A stretch of DNA of 64,000 nucleotides from Tomocerus qinae (Eukaryota; Arthropoda; Collembola; Entomobryomorpha; Tomoceridae). The stretch is taken from positions 42,842,001 through 42,906,000 of the forward strand of contig CM034546.1 in the NCBI GenBank assembly GCA_020055645.1. Reading direction: 5' to 3'. A program made the position numbers and the translations under genes. This document shows positions 46,595 to 56,959 of the stretch, piece after piece. Each line of letters begins with the position of its first letter. Within the stretch, counting starts at the first letter, position 1. The notes under the pieces were generated by a model, which was given only the letters and a program-made list of their open reading frames with translations, searched no databases and was not told where the DNA came from.

Positions 46595-48170
46595 GCTACA
46601 TGATTTGCTCTTCTTCTATTTCCAAAGACAAAAGTCTTACTCGCCGTAATATAATGCTATATTAAATATTTTAGTGCTAACCGAATCGGTGTTATTCTCT
46701 TTCCATGCTTAGTGAATTCAACCGAATCCACCTTTTCACAATTTGCGTTTGTAGGAATGTATGTACGGGTTTTAGTTCACATAAGACAGTATTAAAACAT
46801 ATCCGAGCCTAAGCTATCAGCTTTTAAATATATAATGGAAAGCGATTTTATTTCAAGGTAAGACTTTTTATTTGTTTCCCATTTGCCTTTGTCTTATATG
46901 GCAATTTATACTCCCGGATTATAAAACTACAATCCATTCGGTCGTTGAATTCCAACAAACAAAAAAATAATAATATTTGACTTCAGTTTTAATATTTATC
47001 AATAGAGGCAGAGGTTGATGCCGTTTTCAAATATTTATTAAAATAGCTGTTCGTCACGATGTTTAATTCTACAAATATTTAATTAGATTTAATTAGATTC
47101 AATTGAATATTTCGTGTAAACAGTAGTTAGGTCTAGTTAGGTTAACAATCTCTATATTATAATCGTAGACTTGATAAAGCAATAAATTTACCTATCTATA
47201 TATCTATGTATGTATGTTTGTATGTATGTCTGGTAGGGTGATCGTAAAAGCAAAATGTCATGAAATTTGGAAATGAGTGTTGAAAGTGGAATAAGCTGCT
47301 GCCCTAGCAGCATACCAAAATTCAAATAGAATTGTTTCATAATATGTACATTTGTACAATGCAACTGTAAGAAGCGTCAACTGCGTGAAAAGTGTTTTTT
47401 ACTGTACTATTTACATTTTGCACTTTCAATTCATTTTTTGCTGATTTTTGACGAAAACACGAGTTACCAAATTCTCTTCTGCCTGCTATCAAAAGGAATA
47501 CTCATCTTTCTGATCTGAAAATTAGCAACTGTGAATCTATACCTACACATTGTCCTCAAAACTGAAACTGCTGCTGATTTAAATGAATATAAGGCTCATT
47601 CATTGTAACTGTAAGTGATTAAACGTATTATGGTAAAATTTTAATTTAATACACTTTTAATAAGATTTGGAAAATGAGGTTTCATGTTGCTTATTTGAAA
47701 CCAATTGTTAATTTTAGCTTATAATAATCTCCTTTGTATTTGAATAATATTTTCTGCATTTAAAAGTCGAAGTGTATTTTCTGTTCAATCAAGAAGTTTC
47801 AATGTGTTTACCATTGGCTAATGACTTTCCAACAAATGGTCCAATAATTATAAATAATATATAATAATTATAATTTTATATATATTGTCCAACTCCAACA
47901 TGGTTGGACGATAAATAATGTTACCATATTATTGTAAAACATTGGGTAATAGCAAAAGGAAAAGTCACAATATTACTGATTACCGAGTAAAAAGCGAAGA
48001 TCTTATACACATAAATATATTATTATATATAGAGATACCTAACCAATAATTTGTGATTACGGTTACATGTAGGATTTTTAATTTAATAGTTGTGCTAGAT
48101 TCATTTCTTTGCTGGGTTCACTAGTTTCCTCATAATTAGCGATTGCTGACAACGGCAAATCAATTAATGG
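46595..48170. repeat. Duplicate of Gr upstream region, split by a Helitron
   Basis: 46595-47148 and 48125-48170 together align with 44456-45050. The gene that should follow is absent, so this is either a duplicated promoter or the stump of a lost gene copy. The alignment fades after about 48170. Confidence 0.8.
47149..48124 (+). mobile_element. Non-autonomous Helitron, 976 bp, with proven ends
   Basis: It starts TCTCTATATTATAATCG and ends GCTGGGTTCACTAG, inserted between A (47148) and T (48125). The uninterrupted paralogue at 44991-45020 (...CATCAATTTGCTCATAATC...) shows the pre-insertion site, with no target duplication. The 5' region (TATGTATGTCTGGTAGG near 47225) and 3' end match the element at 4754-5891. 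The last roughly 310 bp resemble the tail of the autonomous relic (2677-2875). It is non-coding. Confidence 0.92.
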
Positions 48171-48499
48171 ACATAATAAGCCATAATATATGAACTTTCA
48201 TTGTAATGGTAAAATAGTAGGTATTATGATATCAGAGTATTTATAATTTCCGTTTATATAGTAGGCTTTTTCGGCTACCATATACATGTAGAATTTATAT
48301 TAGTTGATAATTCATACTTGGAGTGAATTATCAACTTTATGTGAAACTGCAGATGGATAGGCTATTTGCTAACACCAAACGAAAATTGGATATAGGCTTT
48401 TTATTGTACCAAACAAAAAATTGATTTACGCTTTTCCTGTACTAATCTAAAAGTTGAATGAGACTTTTTCTGTCCTTAAGGGACGATATTGTGAAACTA

Positions 48500-48591
48500 T
48501 TGCGTTTCGGCTCTCAGACATACATAGATACATAATATTGTATTGGTATACATATAGGTAGGTAAATATTGCTTTACCAACTCTATAGAGA
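48500..48591 (-). mobile_element. Inverted 5' end of the same Helitron family (fragment)
   Basis: Read on the minus strand it begins TCTCTATAGAGTTGGTAAAG, followed by CAATATTTACCTACC and ATGTATGTCTGAGA, resembling the first 80 or so bases of the element at 47149. The plus-strand base after the end (48592) is T, consistent with A^T insertion. No matching CTAG 3' end was found to the left within 400 bases, so it is probably truncated. Confidence 0.6.
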
Positions 48592-48928
48592 TTAATAATG
48601 TAATGAAAGTTCCAATAAACATCTTAGCAAAAGTACCTTAATTAGTGTACAGGTTAATCCAACAACGTAAACAACAGCCACAAAACATAATTGTGTTCTG
48701 TTTACCAGTTTAAAATTAAACTATATAAAGGCGTGGATGTGAATACTCGCTTAAGCGAGTTGTATACGTATTTTGGCGAAGTATAAGCTTATTGCATTTT
48801 AAATGTTATTACAATATACAATAAATAAGTTGTCATCATCAGTCCTCGTATATTGGTGTACTAGTAAACAGGCATTCTGAAATTCTGCAAACATTAAATA
48901 AACTAAGTCCTTATTCGTTATTACGGAA

Positions 48929-49290
48929 CAAGGTATCGAAAAACCCGGGTTTTTTAGGAAAAAACCCTCGAACCCGGGTTTTTTGGGTTTTTTAGGGTTT
49001 TTTGGGTTTAAGGGTTTTTTTATATTGGTATAAATACAAGCCTATACTATACCATATATGAAAACTACAGCTGACAACAACTTACTTACGTCAATGAAAA
49101 GAAAAATTAAAGCATAAAAGTTTAATTTTATTATGTTGTAACGTAGCAAATGCAGTATTTTTGTGAACACCTATACATTATTATTACTGTTTGATAACAA
49201 CTAGTGAAATATTAAGCATTATAATATTTAATGATTATATTGACTTTGAAATTATTCCTTTGTTAATTTGAAGCTTTAATTGCAAAGCAT
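48929..49290 (-). mobile_element. hAT-like element fragment replacing Gr 5' half
   Basis: It starts CAAGGTATCGAAAAACCCGG exactly after TTACGGAA, which in copy A is followed by the Gr start codon. The first roughly 350 bases match, in reverse orientation, the element at 55683-56390 (end motif, the telomere-like AAACCCT blocks, then TATACTATACCATATATGAA and TTGATAACAACTA). The second terminus and target duplication are missing, so the element is truncated. Confidence 0.75.
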
Positions 49291-49545
49291 TACAGCAAGG
49301 CTGTATTGAGGGGGGGGCATTGGGGGCAAATGCCCCCAAAATCAAGAAAAAGGGAAATTTTTTCTCGAAATACCAAAAAATTTCGCGCTTCGCGCAATTT
49401 TATGTGATTTTTAGGTTATTTTTGCCTCAATTTAGGCAAAATAAGCCAAAATTTTTCGCGCTTCGCGCGAATATGCCTAATATATTTTGTCCTATGATAT
49501 CATTGCCCCCTCCGAAATCGACTTCTAAATACGGTACTGCATTAC
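49291..49545. repeat. Dispersed repeat with CGCGCTTCGCGCG motifs
   Basis: It contains GGGGGCATTGGGGGCAAATG, then two copies of an AAATTTTTCGCGCTTCGCGC block (the shorter near 49380, the longer near 49450). It ends CCCCCTCCGAAATCGACTTC, then TAAATACGGTACTG. The last 150 bases match 37630-37785. It is probably the end of a transposon, but the class is not determined. Confidence 0.6.
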
Positions 49546-49611
49546 AGTAATGAATATGTAAGTGATAAATTGAAACTATGTGTACAACAATATTATAAAC
49601 ATAATCTTTTC

Positions 49612-50181
49612 TGGGTTTCTGTCCTGTTTTTCATTGTGTTATCATTATGCTACTCAGTAATATTGCTTTTTTGGCTTCAAGTTCTAACTGGAAGGGAGAG
49701 AATGGCAAAGAAATATGCTCGAGTTAAATCATTATTTAGGCAATATCCTCTGCACACGTTCCGGGTCTACAAGGTTCTAAAACTAATCAATATTGATATA
49801 AATTATTCACTAATAGCTTCCCTCATGCCTTCTCTTTTAAAGGCCGGGCCACTACTCACTATTTTATGTACCTTCTGCACTATTAAAATGTTCACAGTGA
49901 TTCCCATGCCTGGCTTCATTGCCTACCCCTTGACGGCCAATTTTGTTATTAGTATGGAGTTGATATTATTACCAGCTACTGCTTTGGTAGACACGAACTC
50001 ATGTCTATTTATACGGGAATGGAAAGGGAGTCAAAACAGACTAATTCAAATGATTGTCAGCTGTCGTCCTCTCTGCTTTTCTGTGGGTGCGTTCTTCCCT
50101 ATGAAACGGTGGACGGTTCTGACATTTTTTCAAGCTGTCGCTTTATATACAATCAATGTTATGATGTCTATTACCTTGTAG
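49612..50181 (+). pseudogene. Gr pseudogene copy B, 5' truncated
   Basis: Homology to the intact Gr at 41326-42679 begins at TGGGTTTCTGTCCTG, equivalent to the middle of exon 2, and runs open to TAG at 50179-50181. About 190 codons survive, including the LTGRERMAKKYARVKSLF loop and the C-terminal helix FFQAVALYTINVMMSI. Exon 1 and the first half of exon 2 are gone, replaced by the transposon block at 48929-49545 plus about 65 bases of unknown origin. No alternative signal or membrane start is evident. Although the surviving frame has no lesion, it lacks the first half of the receptor, so function is unlikely. Confidence 0.88.
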
Positions 50182-51435
50182 ATCTGTGTAGAATGTTTTA
50201 TGAAGTAATTAAGAAATGTGTGAAATTAAGTAAAATATCTGTAAAGCTTTTAAACTAAGTAAAATAATCATATTTTGTTGTACATATAGTTGTAAATTAT
50301 GTAACATTACGGCTTAAAATATATCTATAAGTAACAGCTGCAAAATAGCATTACGATATTCTATTGTAAACATATAAAACAGATTAAAAATAAACCTTCA
50401 TACATTCATCTTAGGATTGGATATGCATTTTTGCTTACATACCTATATTGAAAACTGTATCGAAAAATTATTCCATAGAAAGTGGGTCACTATGATATGT
50501 AAATGGTTAAAGAATTTCTCAAAAATTAAAAACGTCATTTCTTGAAACATAATGTGAAACCAGCCTGTTTTATTAAGTGAATTTTTTCCCAGGTAATCAC
50601 ATACTAACATATTAAATTAAATCCGCGATACAATTCTCTGTATACTTATACAATAGGCGTTGTAATCTTAATTTACATTGATGACTATAAGGAAGTACAA
50701 AGGTATTCTTCCTTCACATGATTTTAGTCAAATAATGTCTAATTCATGAGGTTCTTCATGAGGCAACACTTCAATAAATTTTTGGTTGGCTCAGTTGGCT
50801 GCCTCTGTTTGCAGTCCAGCTAAAGATATACTTATTAATGCTATTTTACAACTGTTGTCTACTACAAATATTGTGTTAATTTTTTGATAAAAGGAAGCTT
50901 TGTTTATGTAATAGTTGGATTTGTTGGATGGATTCCTATTAATGGAAAACAGATTGTACAAAGAACATGTGACACATGACGGCTACGTGGTTTGATATGA
51001 TCGTATTTATCTCAACTCTTAAATCGTCCATCAATCAAATACACCAACCTACCTAAGTTAGTATCATATGCAAAACACAATCACAGTATAGGTATAATAA
51101 TATTATTATCCTCTAATTTCAAACACGAATAAAACATTTTTTTATATGGACAGGGGTCCCCGTCCCCATCCTTAACCATGTTATACAACTGATAACCGAC
51201 GGCATTTGTATTTGATGTGATTTCAATTATCTTTCAATGTTAAACCCTGACAGTATCATAATTGATGATAAATGGGGAATAAGATAAGGCTTAATGTATA
51301 CGGTTGTACTCAAATAATCTACCTGGTGTTATGCTTCACTACGCTTTTACATGACATTCATTTAACTGGTAATTAAGTCACGGTCACCTAAAAGCAATTA
51401 ATTCCTTGTTTGAATATAAGTATTAATTTGTAAAA
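50182..51435. other. Intergenic spacer, copy B
   Basis: It matches 7602-8829 with small indels and contains no conserved open frame. The AT-rich stretch before 51436 is the likely promoter region of the LRR-like gene. Confidence 0.6.
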
Positions 51436-52896
51436 ATGAACGAAATAAAGGATTTATTGTACACTGAAATAAAAACAGAATTAGATCAAGTATACGTACT
51501 AACTAGAATCTTAAATATTCTAAACAGCGAAACAGTTGAGAATTACCATATCAAAGTTAATTCCAAAACTATTCGTGCGGACTTTAATGCACGAGGGAAG
51601 AAAATTGAATTGTATTCTTGTGCTGTGCAATTGAATATCCGTTTACCATCCATCTTAACAGAACTGATTGCAAGCAAAGTAAAATTTTCAGATGAAAATG
51701 GAAACGCTATTCAAAAAGTGTACATCAAGGATTGGATACCTTGGAAATTGGAAAAGTTGAATTTCACAGGCTCTTTCTTGACAGATTGTGTTCTGGACTT
51801 AGACAGGATGCCATACGTAAAAAGATTGTGTTTGGAAAGCTGTGTATTGAATGTAAGTGCAGTTGACAGTCGTCTGACTCCAGAAGAGTTGGAATTGAAT
51901 GAAGTAAAATTCAATTGGGGAAGGCGAGAGATGGACAAGGTCAATATCAATGTCTACTTCAATTTCAGCCAAACCAACCGTCTAGTACTGAAATGTCCTA
52001 ATAAAAAGAACGTTGAAGTTGACTTGAGTGACTTTGTGTCTATCGACCATGTTGAGTTGCAAAATATTGAAATATGTGACTGGATCGAAGCTAAATGGTC
52101 AATTAAGACTTTAATCTTAGAAAATGTCGACTTTGTTCAGAAAACACAATTGAAAGTGGAGGAAATGGAAATCACATCTTCGGTTGTTGACATTTCTGCA
52201 TTGCCAAATACACTGCAAAAGTTAACTTTAACTTTGTCAAGAAATTCCAATCCAAATGATCATGAAAGCGTTAATTTGCCATCCTTAACTTATTTGGTAC
52301 TCTCCGAAGTTGATAGCTACATTATTACCCAATTTACTTCCACCAAGTTGACTCATGTTCACTTCATAGAGATGGAAAATCTAAATGTGGATTTTCTTCC
52401 AGACAGCGCTCGACATATTAAAATTACATATTCGAAGCAAGCGAAAAATATATTGTCAACTGTTTTCAATTTCTTCACTCCCAAGCCCAATGGAGAAAAG
52501 AGGAGGGTAGCCGTTGAAAAAGGGCTAAAGCAAGTCAGTAACCTAATTTTGGAAGATTATCATTTGAATGAAGTTAGGAAGATGATGAGATATTTCCAAA
52601 CAAAAAACGTCGTCGTTGCAATAGATTCTATCGAAGAAGGCGATTTGCCAAATGTTTTGAAGTTATCTGAAGATATACCTTCAATAGCCATTGGAATGTT
52701 CACCTGGAGCAATAATTATATCACCAGGTTTGGGAATTATTTATTTGGAAGGAAAGCAAAACTGGTCAATGACTTTGAAACTTCAATCTTAGCTGAACAT
52801 GTTGATGAAAAGTCCAAATATTATCATTTTGAATCAGGAAGTGGAATGGCCTTAAAACAGGAAGAGTTTGACATACTTATGAAACTTCGCAAATGA
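51436..52896 (+). CDS. LRR-like solenoid protein, unknown function (486 aa)
   Basis: A single uninterrupted exon of 486 codons plus stop, with ATG in AATTTGTAAAAATGAACG. There is no signal peptide or membrane segment, so the product is probably cytosolic. From about residue 65 to 400 it shows irregular leucine/valine/isoleucine spacing of the kind seen in leucine-rich-repeat solenoids (LPSILTELIASKVKF, WKLEKLNFTGSFL, MPYVKRLCLESCVL, TPEELELNEVKF, LPNTLQKLTLTLSRN, LPSLTYLVLSEV). The fit to a strict LRR consensus is loose. The N-terminal 40 residues (IKDLLYTEIKTELDQVYVLT) look helical, but I see no clear F-box. A broken copy lies at 8830-10087. High conservation between copies in the first 220 codons suggests recent duplication. 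No family name can be given. Confidence 0.78.
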   Translation: MNEIKDLLYTEIKTELDQVYVLTRILNILNSETVENYHIKVNSKTIRADFNARGKKIELYSCAVQLNIRLPSILTELIASKVKFSDENGNAIQKVYIKDWIPWKLEKLNFTGSFLTDCVLDLDRMPYVKRLCLESCVLNVSAVDSRLTPEELELNEVKFNWGRREMDKVNINVYFNFSQTNRLVLKCPNKKNVEVDLSDFVSIDHVELQNIEICDWIEAKWSIKTLILENVDFVQKTQLKVEEMEITSSVVDISALPNTLQKLTLTLSRNSNPNDHESVNLPSLTYLVLSEVDSYIITQFTSTKLTHVHFIEMENLNVDFLPDSARHIKITYSKQAKNILSTVFNFFTPKPNGEKRRVAVEKGLKQVSNLILEDYHLNEVRKMMRYFQTKNVVVAIDSIEEGDLPNVLKLSEDIPSIAIGMFTWSNNYITRFGNYLFGRKAKLVNDFETSILAEHVDEKSKYYHFESGSGMALKQEEFDILMKLRK

Positions 52897-53663
52897 AACC
52901 ATTTATTTAATTAGAATAAGCATACTCTATTTAGTTTCAATACAATTAAAATTCATTTGAGAATAAACTGATAACTATATTTGTAATTAGGGCTACAAAG
53001 AAAAAAATGGTTATGTACTTAAATTAAAAAATTTTATTATGTTATTAACTAATGTTTGGATAATGCTTCTTTTCAATGAAATTTACCATTATCCAAATTT
53101 GTTTTCCTTTAACTTTATGAGACTAAGATCTACAATTACGTTAGTAAAATTGTTGTAAGCGCCAGTAAGCGGAATAATATCAACTTTAATATTGATTTAC
53201 TATTCTGTCTATACTTTTCCACCCACATAATTTTACTTTACGTATGCGATACTATAGTATACTATATAAAATTTCCTATCTATACTCTTCCATAGTCACA
53301 GTCACGGATAAAACCAACGTGTGCCAACATTTAAGTATACATGATTGAATGATGTTATTTCGGGTATTTTGTACTTGGAGTGTAAATATAAAATGTATAA
53401 ATAGTGTATACGGTTTTAATATTTTCAGTTGATAAAATTTTTAACTATCCTTTGCTCCAAGGTGGATATTATTATGCTCTTGCTGATTATACAAACATAA
53501 TGTGTCCGTTTTCAATAATATGTGCGTGTAGAATTATTAATATAATAAGTTTAGCATTCCCAAATACATACTACTGTTGCGGCATTGAACGCAGCAGGTT
53601 ATGTGCCAAGGCAGTATGATATTATAGTGTAATAGATAAAAACCTACGGCAAGCCGTAACAGA
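52897..53663. other. Intergenic, no gene seen
   Basis: AT-rich, with a likely poly-A signal (AATAAA) near 52962 for the LRR-like gene. A short open frame at 53404-53619 has no supporting features. Confidence 0.5.
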
Positions 53664-54587
53664 AGCTCGCCTGATCAAAGGGGACCGTGTACACATTTTT
53701 TGGTGAAACAATAATAGAAATACATTTATTTTGATAAGTAAAGTGTTATTCAAATTAGCTCAATATTAATCTATTTTGATTTAAATAGATTAATATTGAC
53801 TATTAAAATCAACAGAAAATTTAAAAAAATTAATATTGACTATTAAAATCAACAGAAAATTTAAAAAAAATTAATATTGACTATTAAAATCAACAGAAAA
53901 TTAAAAAAATTAATATTGACTATTAAAATCAACAGAAAATTTTAAAAAATTAATATTAACTATTAAAATCAACAGAAAATTTAAAAAAATTAATATTGAC
54001 TATTAAAATCAACATAAACTCAAAATAGATTAATATTGACTATTAATATCAACATAAAATCAAAATAGATTTATATTGACTATTAAATTCAACAGAAAAT
54101 CAAAATAAATTATTATTGACTATGAAAATCAACAGAAAATCAAAGTAGATTATTATTGACTATTAAAATCAACAGAAAATCATGCATGCATGTAAATGCA
54201 AAATAGATTTATTTCCGTCCTATAATAGGTATTTTACGGTTTTATTTACATTACTATTAAATCTTAAATTTGGTCGAAGCGGTATTTAATATTTTGTACT
54301 ATCCCGCTAACAATCCATAGGAAGCACATTTGAACTTTTAATGTCCATTTAATGTCACATTTTCATTTTGACTATCAAAATGAAGACAAAGTGCGCGCGC
54401 GTCATCTCAGCAACCTGTGGACCAATGTGGCCCATTTTCAATAGGCTTTGTCACAGGTCCATAGGCAATGTTTTTGCCAAGTTTAGTTGAAATCCATCAA
54501 TGTCTTCAAAAGTTATCGTGTAAACGGACGGACGCACGGACGGACGGACGGACTGTGCGATTCTATAAGCTGCCTTATCAGGCGAGC
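53664..54587. mobile_element. Non-autonomous element with inverted ends, 924 bp
   Basis: It is bounded by AGCTCGCCTGATCA (53664) and the near inverse ATCAGGCGAGCT (ending 54587). It includes a 40-bp tandem repeat (separate entry) and a CGGACGGACGGACGG tract near 54528-54552. No target duplication is visible and no protein is encoded. The class is not determined. Confidence 0.6.
53790..54185. repeat. 40-bp minisatellite, about 10 copies
   Basis: The core is TTAATATTGACTATTAAAAT followed by CAACAGAAAAT. Successive GACTATTAA (or AACTATTAA) motifs fall at 53798, 53838, 53879, 53918, 53958, 53998, 54038, 54078, 54118 and 54158. Later units end in CAAAATAGAT rather than TTAAAAAAAT, so the array has two subtypes. 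It lies inside the element at 53664-54587. Confidence 0.93.
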
Positions 54588-55682
54588 TAAAAAGACAAAC
54601 CTGATAAATACCAAGTGGCAACATTGGACCACTTATCTGTTGTCGGTATAACTTTGAGGAGATAATGAAAACAGTTTTATTCAGTTTAAAACCATGAATA
54701 TAGACTGAATATATCGATATGTTATACTGTATTATAATATATCATAATTATAGTATAATTACTGAATACTTTTTATTGACTCTCAAACAGGCAGAGAAGC
54801 TCACTAAATTTATTTAAACTTATTTATTAATTAGTAAACATTCAAATTGAACTCAGATTTACAATTATTCACATGCTCAAAAATCTACGGTTTTAATTTT
54901 AAATCATAATGTAATAATCTTACAGACTAACACATTACCAACGCAATAATATATTAGCGTTTATAGTTTAGATATTGCAGTTTTGTATTATTCTATTGTA
55001 AAGTTAGTAACCTATTACACTACATACCCATATTATGTATGAACTCCTACCTAATTTTACTAATTTTATTTTCGCACACGTGATTTGAAAACTTATTAAA
55101 ATGTATTGTTATTAAATACAAACTTCGAGACTAAAGTTTATTAACTTTATAGACCTTTTCCACATTATTCGCTTACCTAGCTCAATCACATATTTATTCT
55201 GATTCAACCATAATCATTGAGGAATCAACTCATACTATTGAGATTGTGTTTAGAGGCTGTACTGTAAGAGATACGTATATTGTAAACTGTATAATATTGT
55301 TTTACTGACTATATACACATGTTATGTAGAATAATATCTTTTGATAAACATTCCATCCAACCCATCATGACATCAGGATGGGAAGATATTGGTTCTCATC
55401 CAGCACACCGAACATACTCGATATCATATCTTTGAAGCTTAAATAAAGGATATTTCGTAATAAGTATCTACGTACAGGTTGCTTAATTGGAACATTTATT
55501 TGTATTTGTTTGAACGCGAATTAGAAAAATTACATGTCATTTCTTACGGTCGGTTATTTCGAAACTTGTGGTCGTAAAAATAAGCTTCTTAAATAGTATG
55601 GTGCCTTCTGTTTGCCTAAAACACATTCGATACACTCTAAAGGATGTGACAACCAACCCCATCCCATCCGGCCTATCAGGAC
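54588..55682. other. Intergenic, no gene seen
   Basis: AT-rich, without open frames worth reporting. The last bases before 55683 include ATCAGGAC, the target site of the hAT element that follows. Confidence 0.5.
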
Positions 55683-56390
55683 CAGGGTTGTGGGTCGGGT
55701 TTTTTATGGGTTGGGGTTTTTTGGGTTTTTTGGCAAAAAACCCACCCCACATTAGTTAAAAAACCCAAATTAATGAAGGAATTTCATGAAGACAAATTAA
55801 TCAGTAAATATTATACTGAATAGTTATTCAGTAGTTGTTATCAAAAAGTAATAATAGTACAGATTACAGATGCTCAAAAAAATTGCATGTTTGCTGTGTT
55901 AAAATATGTTAACAATAAAACTTTTTGTGTTTTAATTTTTGTTTTTATATGCGTTGGTATAATAGCAGTTGCATGATTACACTATGATCAGGGAACAAAA
56001 AAGGACCTTTTTTGCCTTTTTTATAAAAAAGGTAGGAGTAAGATTTTTAAAAAGCAGTCCTTTTTTGCCTTTTTACCTTTTTTGATGTTGCAGTGTGCCC
56101 CATTTACTTCACTTTACATGTAAATAAGGTTAAAAAGGTAAAAAGGACTGCTTTTTTAGAAAAAGTAGTACTTTTTACCTTTTTTGTAAAAAAGGAGTAC
56201 CTTTTTAGTTCCCTGACTATGATGATGTTACTGTCAGCTCTAGTTTTTATATATGGTATAGTATAGGCTTGTATTTATGCCTATAGTTATATAGAAAACC
56301 CTTAAACCCTAAAAACCCTTAAAAAACCTTAAACCCTAAAAACCCTAAAAAAACCTTTTTCCTAAAAAACCCGGGTTTTTCGATACCTTG
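55683..56390. mobile_element. hAT-type non-autonomous element, 708 bp, 8-bp TSD
   Basis: Flanked by ATCAGGAC at 55675-55682 and again at 56391-56398, a perfect 8-bp duplication. The ends are CAGGGTTGTGGGTCGGG and ...CCCGGGTTTTTCGATACCTTG, that is imperfect inverted repeats beginning CARGG. Both ends carry blocks of GGGTTTTTT / AAAACCC; near the right end these look like telomere repeats (AAACCCTAAAAACCCT). A second, intact hAT MITE is nested inside. A truncated, inverted relative lies at 48929-49290. Confidence 0.88.
55989..56216. mobile_element. Nested hAT MITE, 228 bp, 8-bp TSD
   Basis: The ends are CAGGGAAC and GTTCCCTG, flanked by ACTATGAT at 55981-55988 and 56217-56224. The interior consists of inverted AAAAAGGTAAAAAGGACTGC-type blocks, so the element is nearly a hairpin. 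It sits inside the element at 55683-56390 and is therefore younger. Confidence 0.92.
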
Positions 56391-56555
56391 ATCAGGACCA
56401 CCCAGACCATACCCTACTGTACCCATCCCATCCAGGCCATCATCAACATCCAAGAAATTGACTCCATCCCATCCAAACATCCTGATGGGATTGTTTACAT
56501 GGCTCTGCTCATGTGTACATACAAACACACAGACGTACGCACATACAAAGGTATT

Positions 56556-56694
56556 TAATAATGTACCCCAAAGCAGTTTACCCGACGTCCACCACATGCA
56601 ACAAGGTTTTCGTCGGGTACCTTCCGAAGTTACCCGACAAAGACACTTTGCTAATAGTGGACTTCAAGTAAACTGCTTTGGGGTACATTATTAA
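56556..56694. mobile_element. 139-bp fold-back element with TTAA ends
   Basis: A 29-bp perfect inverted repeat begins TTAATAATGTACCCCAAAGC and ends GGGGTACATTATTAA. The interior has a second inverted pair around TTACCCGAC / GTCGGGTA. A half copy lies at about 27535-27625 (CGGGTAAACTGCTTTGGGGT), where similarity also continues a little beyond the terminal TTAA. The true end may therefore lie further out. Confidence 0.7.
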
Positions 56695-56959
56695 AAACAT
56701 TAATTATTCAATGCGCGTATATATAGTCAGTTTACGTTTATACTTTAGTTATGATAATATGTGTACGGATGGATGGTTTTAATGCAATACAGCGGCCACG
56801 TAAGATGGCAGAATAGTAGTAATGCTATTCCTTACTACTAGCCATACTACTTTTCTGAACTCTTACTACACCAGTGTATTGCTTTGTGTCCGTTCAAGCA
56901 CATATAATCTGGAGTAGTTAGTAAGTATTATCCTAATGGGTTTGATCTTCCATTATCAT

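Larger units (their letters stand above)
48790..52690 (+). repeat. Segmental duplication, copy B (of 4.72-10.09 kb)
   Basis: Same order and orientation as copy A: upstream flank, Gr, 1.2-kb spacer, LRR-like gene. Copy A has in addition the Helitron at 4754-5891 and the insertion at 7245-7466. Copy B has lost 6005-6806 of A (Gr exon 1 and half of exon 2) and carries transposon sequence there. The copies lie about 44 kb apart in direct orientation. Confidence 0.95.

Noticed and set aside
49570..49611. Start of the Gr copy B frame as a genuine new N-terminus
   Set aside because: The first roughly 14 codons come from unknown filler sequence and lack a membrane segment or proper ATG context. The receptor half that is missing is essential in the family.
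51711..51950. Minus-strand frame conserved at 9105-9344 and 51711-51950
   Set aside because: It is antisense to the LRR-like gene and is conserved only because the sense strand is. It has no independent features.
56285..56365. Telomeric repeat tract (AAACCCTAAAAACCCT)
   Set aside because: The blocks are irregular, short and lie inside the terminal region of a hAT element with a perfect 8-bp duplication. The same blocks recur at 48940-49020 in the inverted relative.
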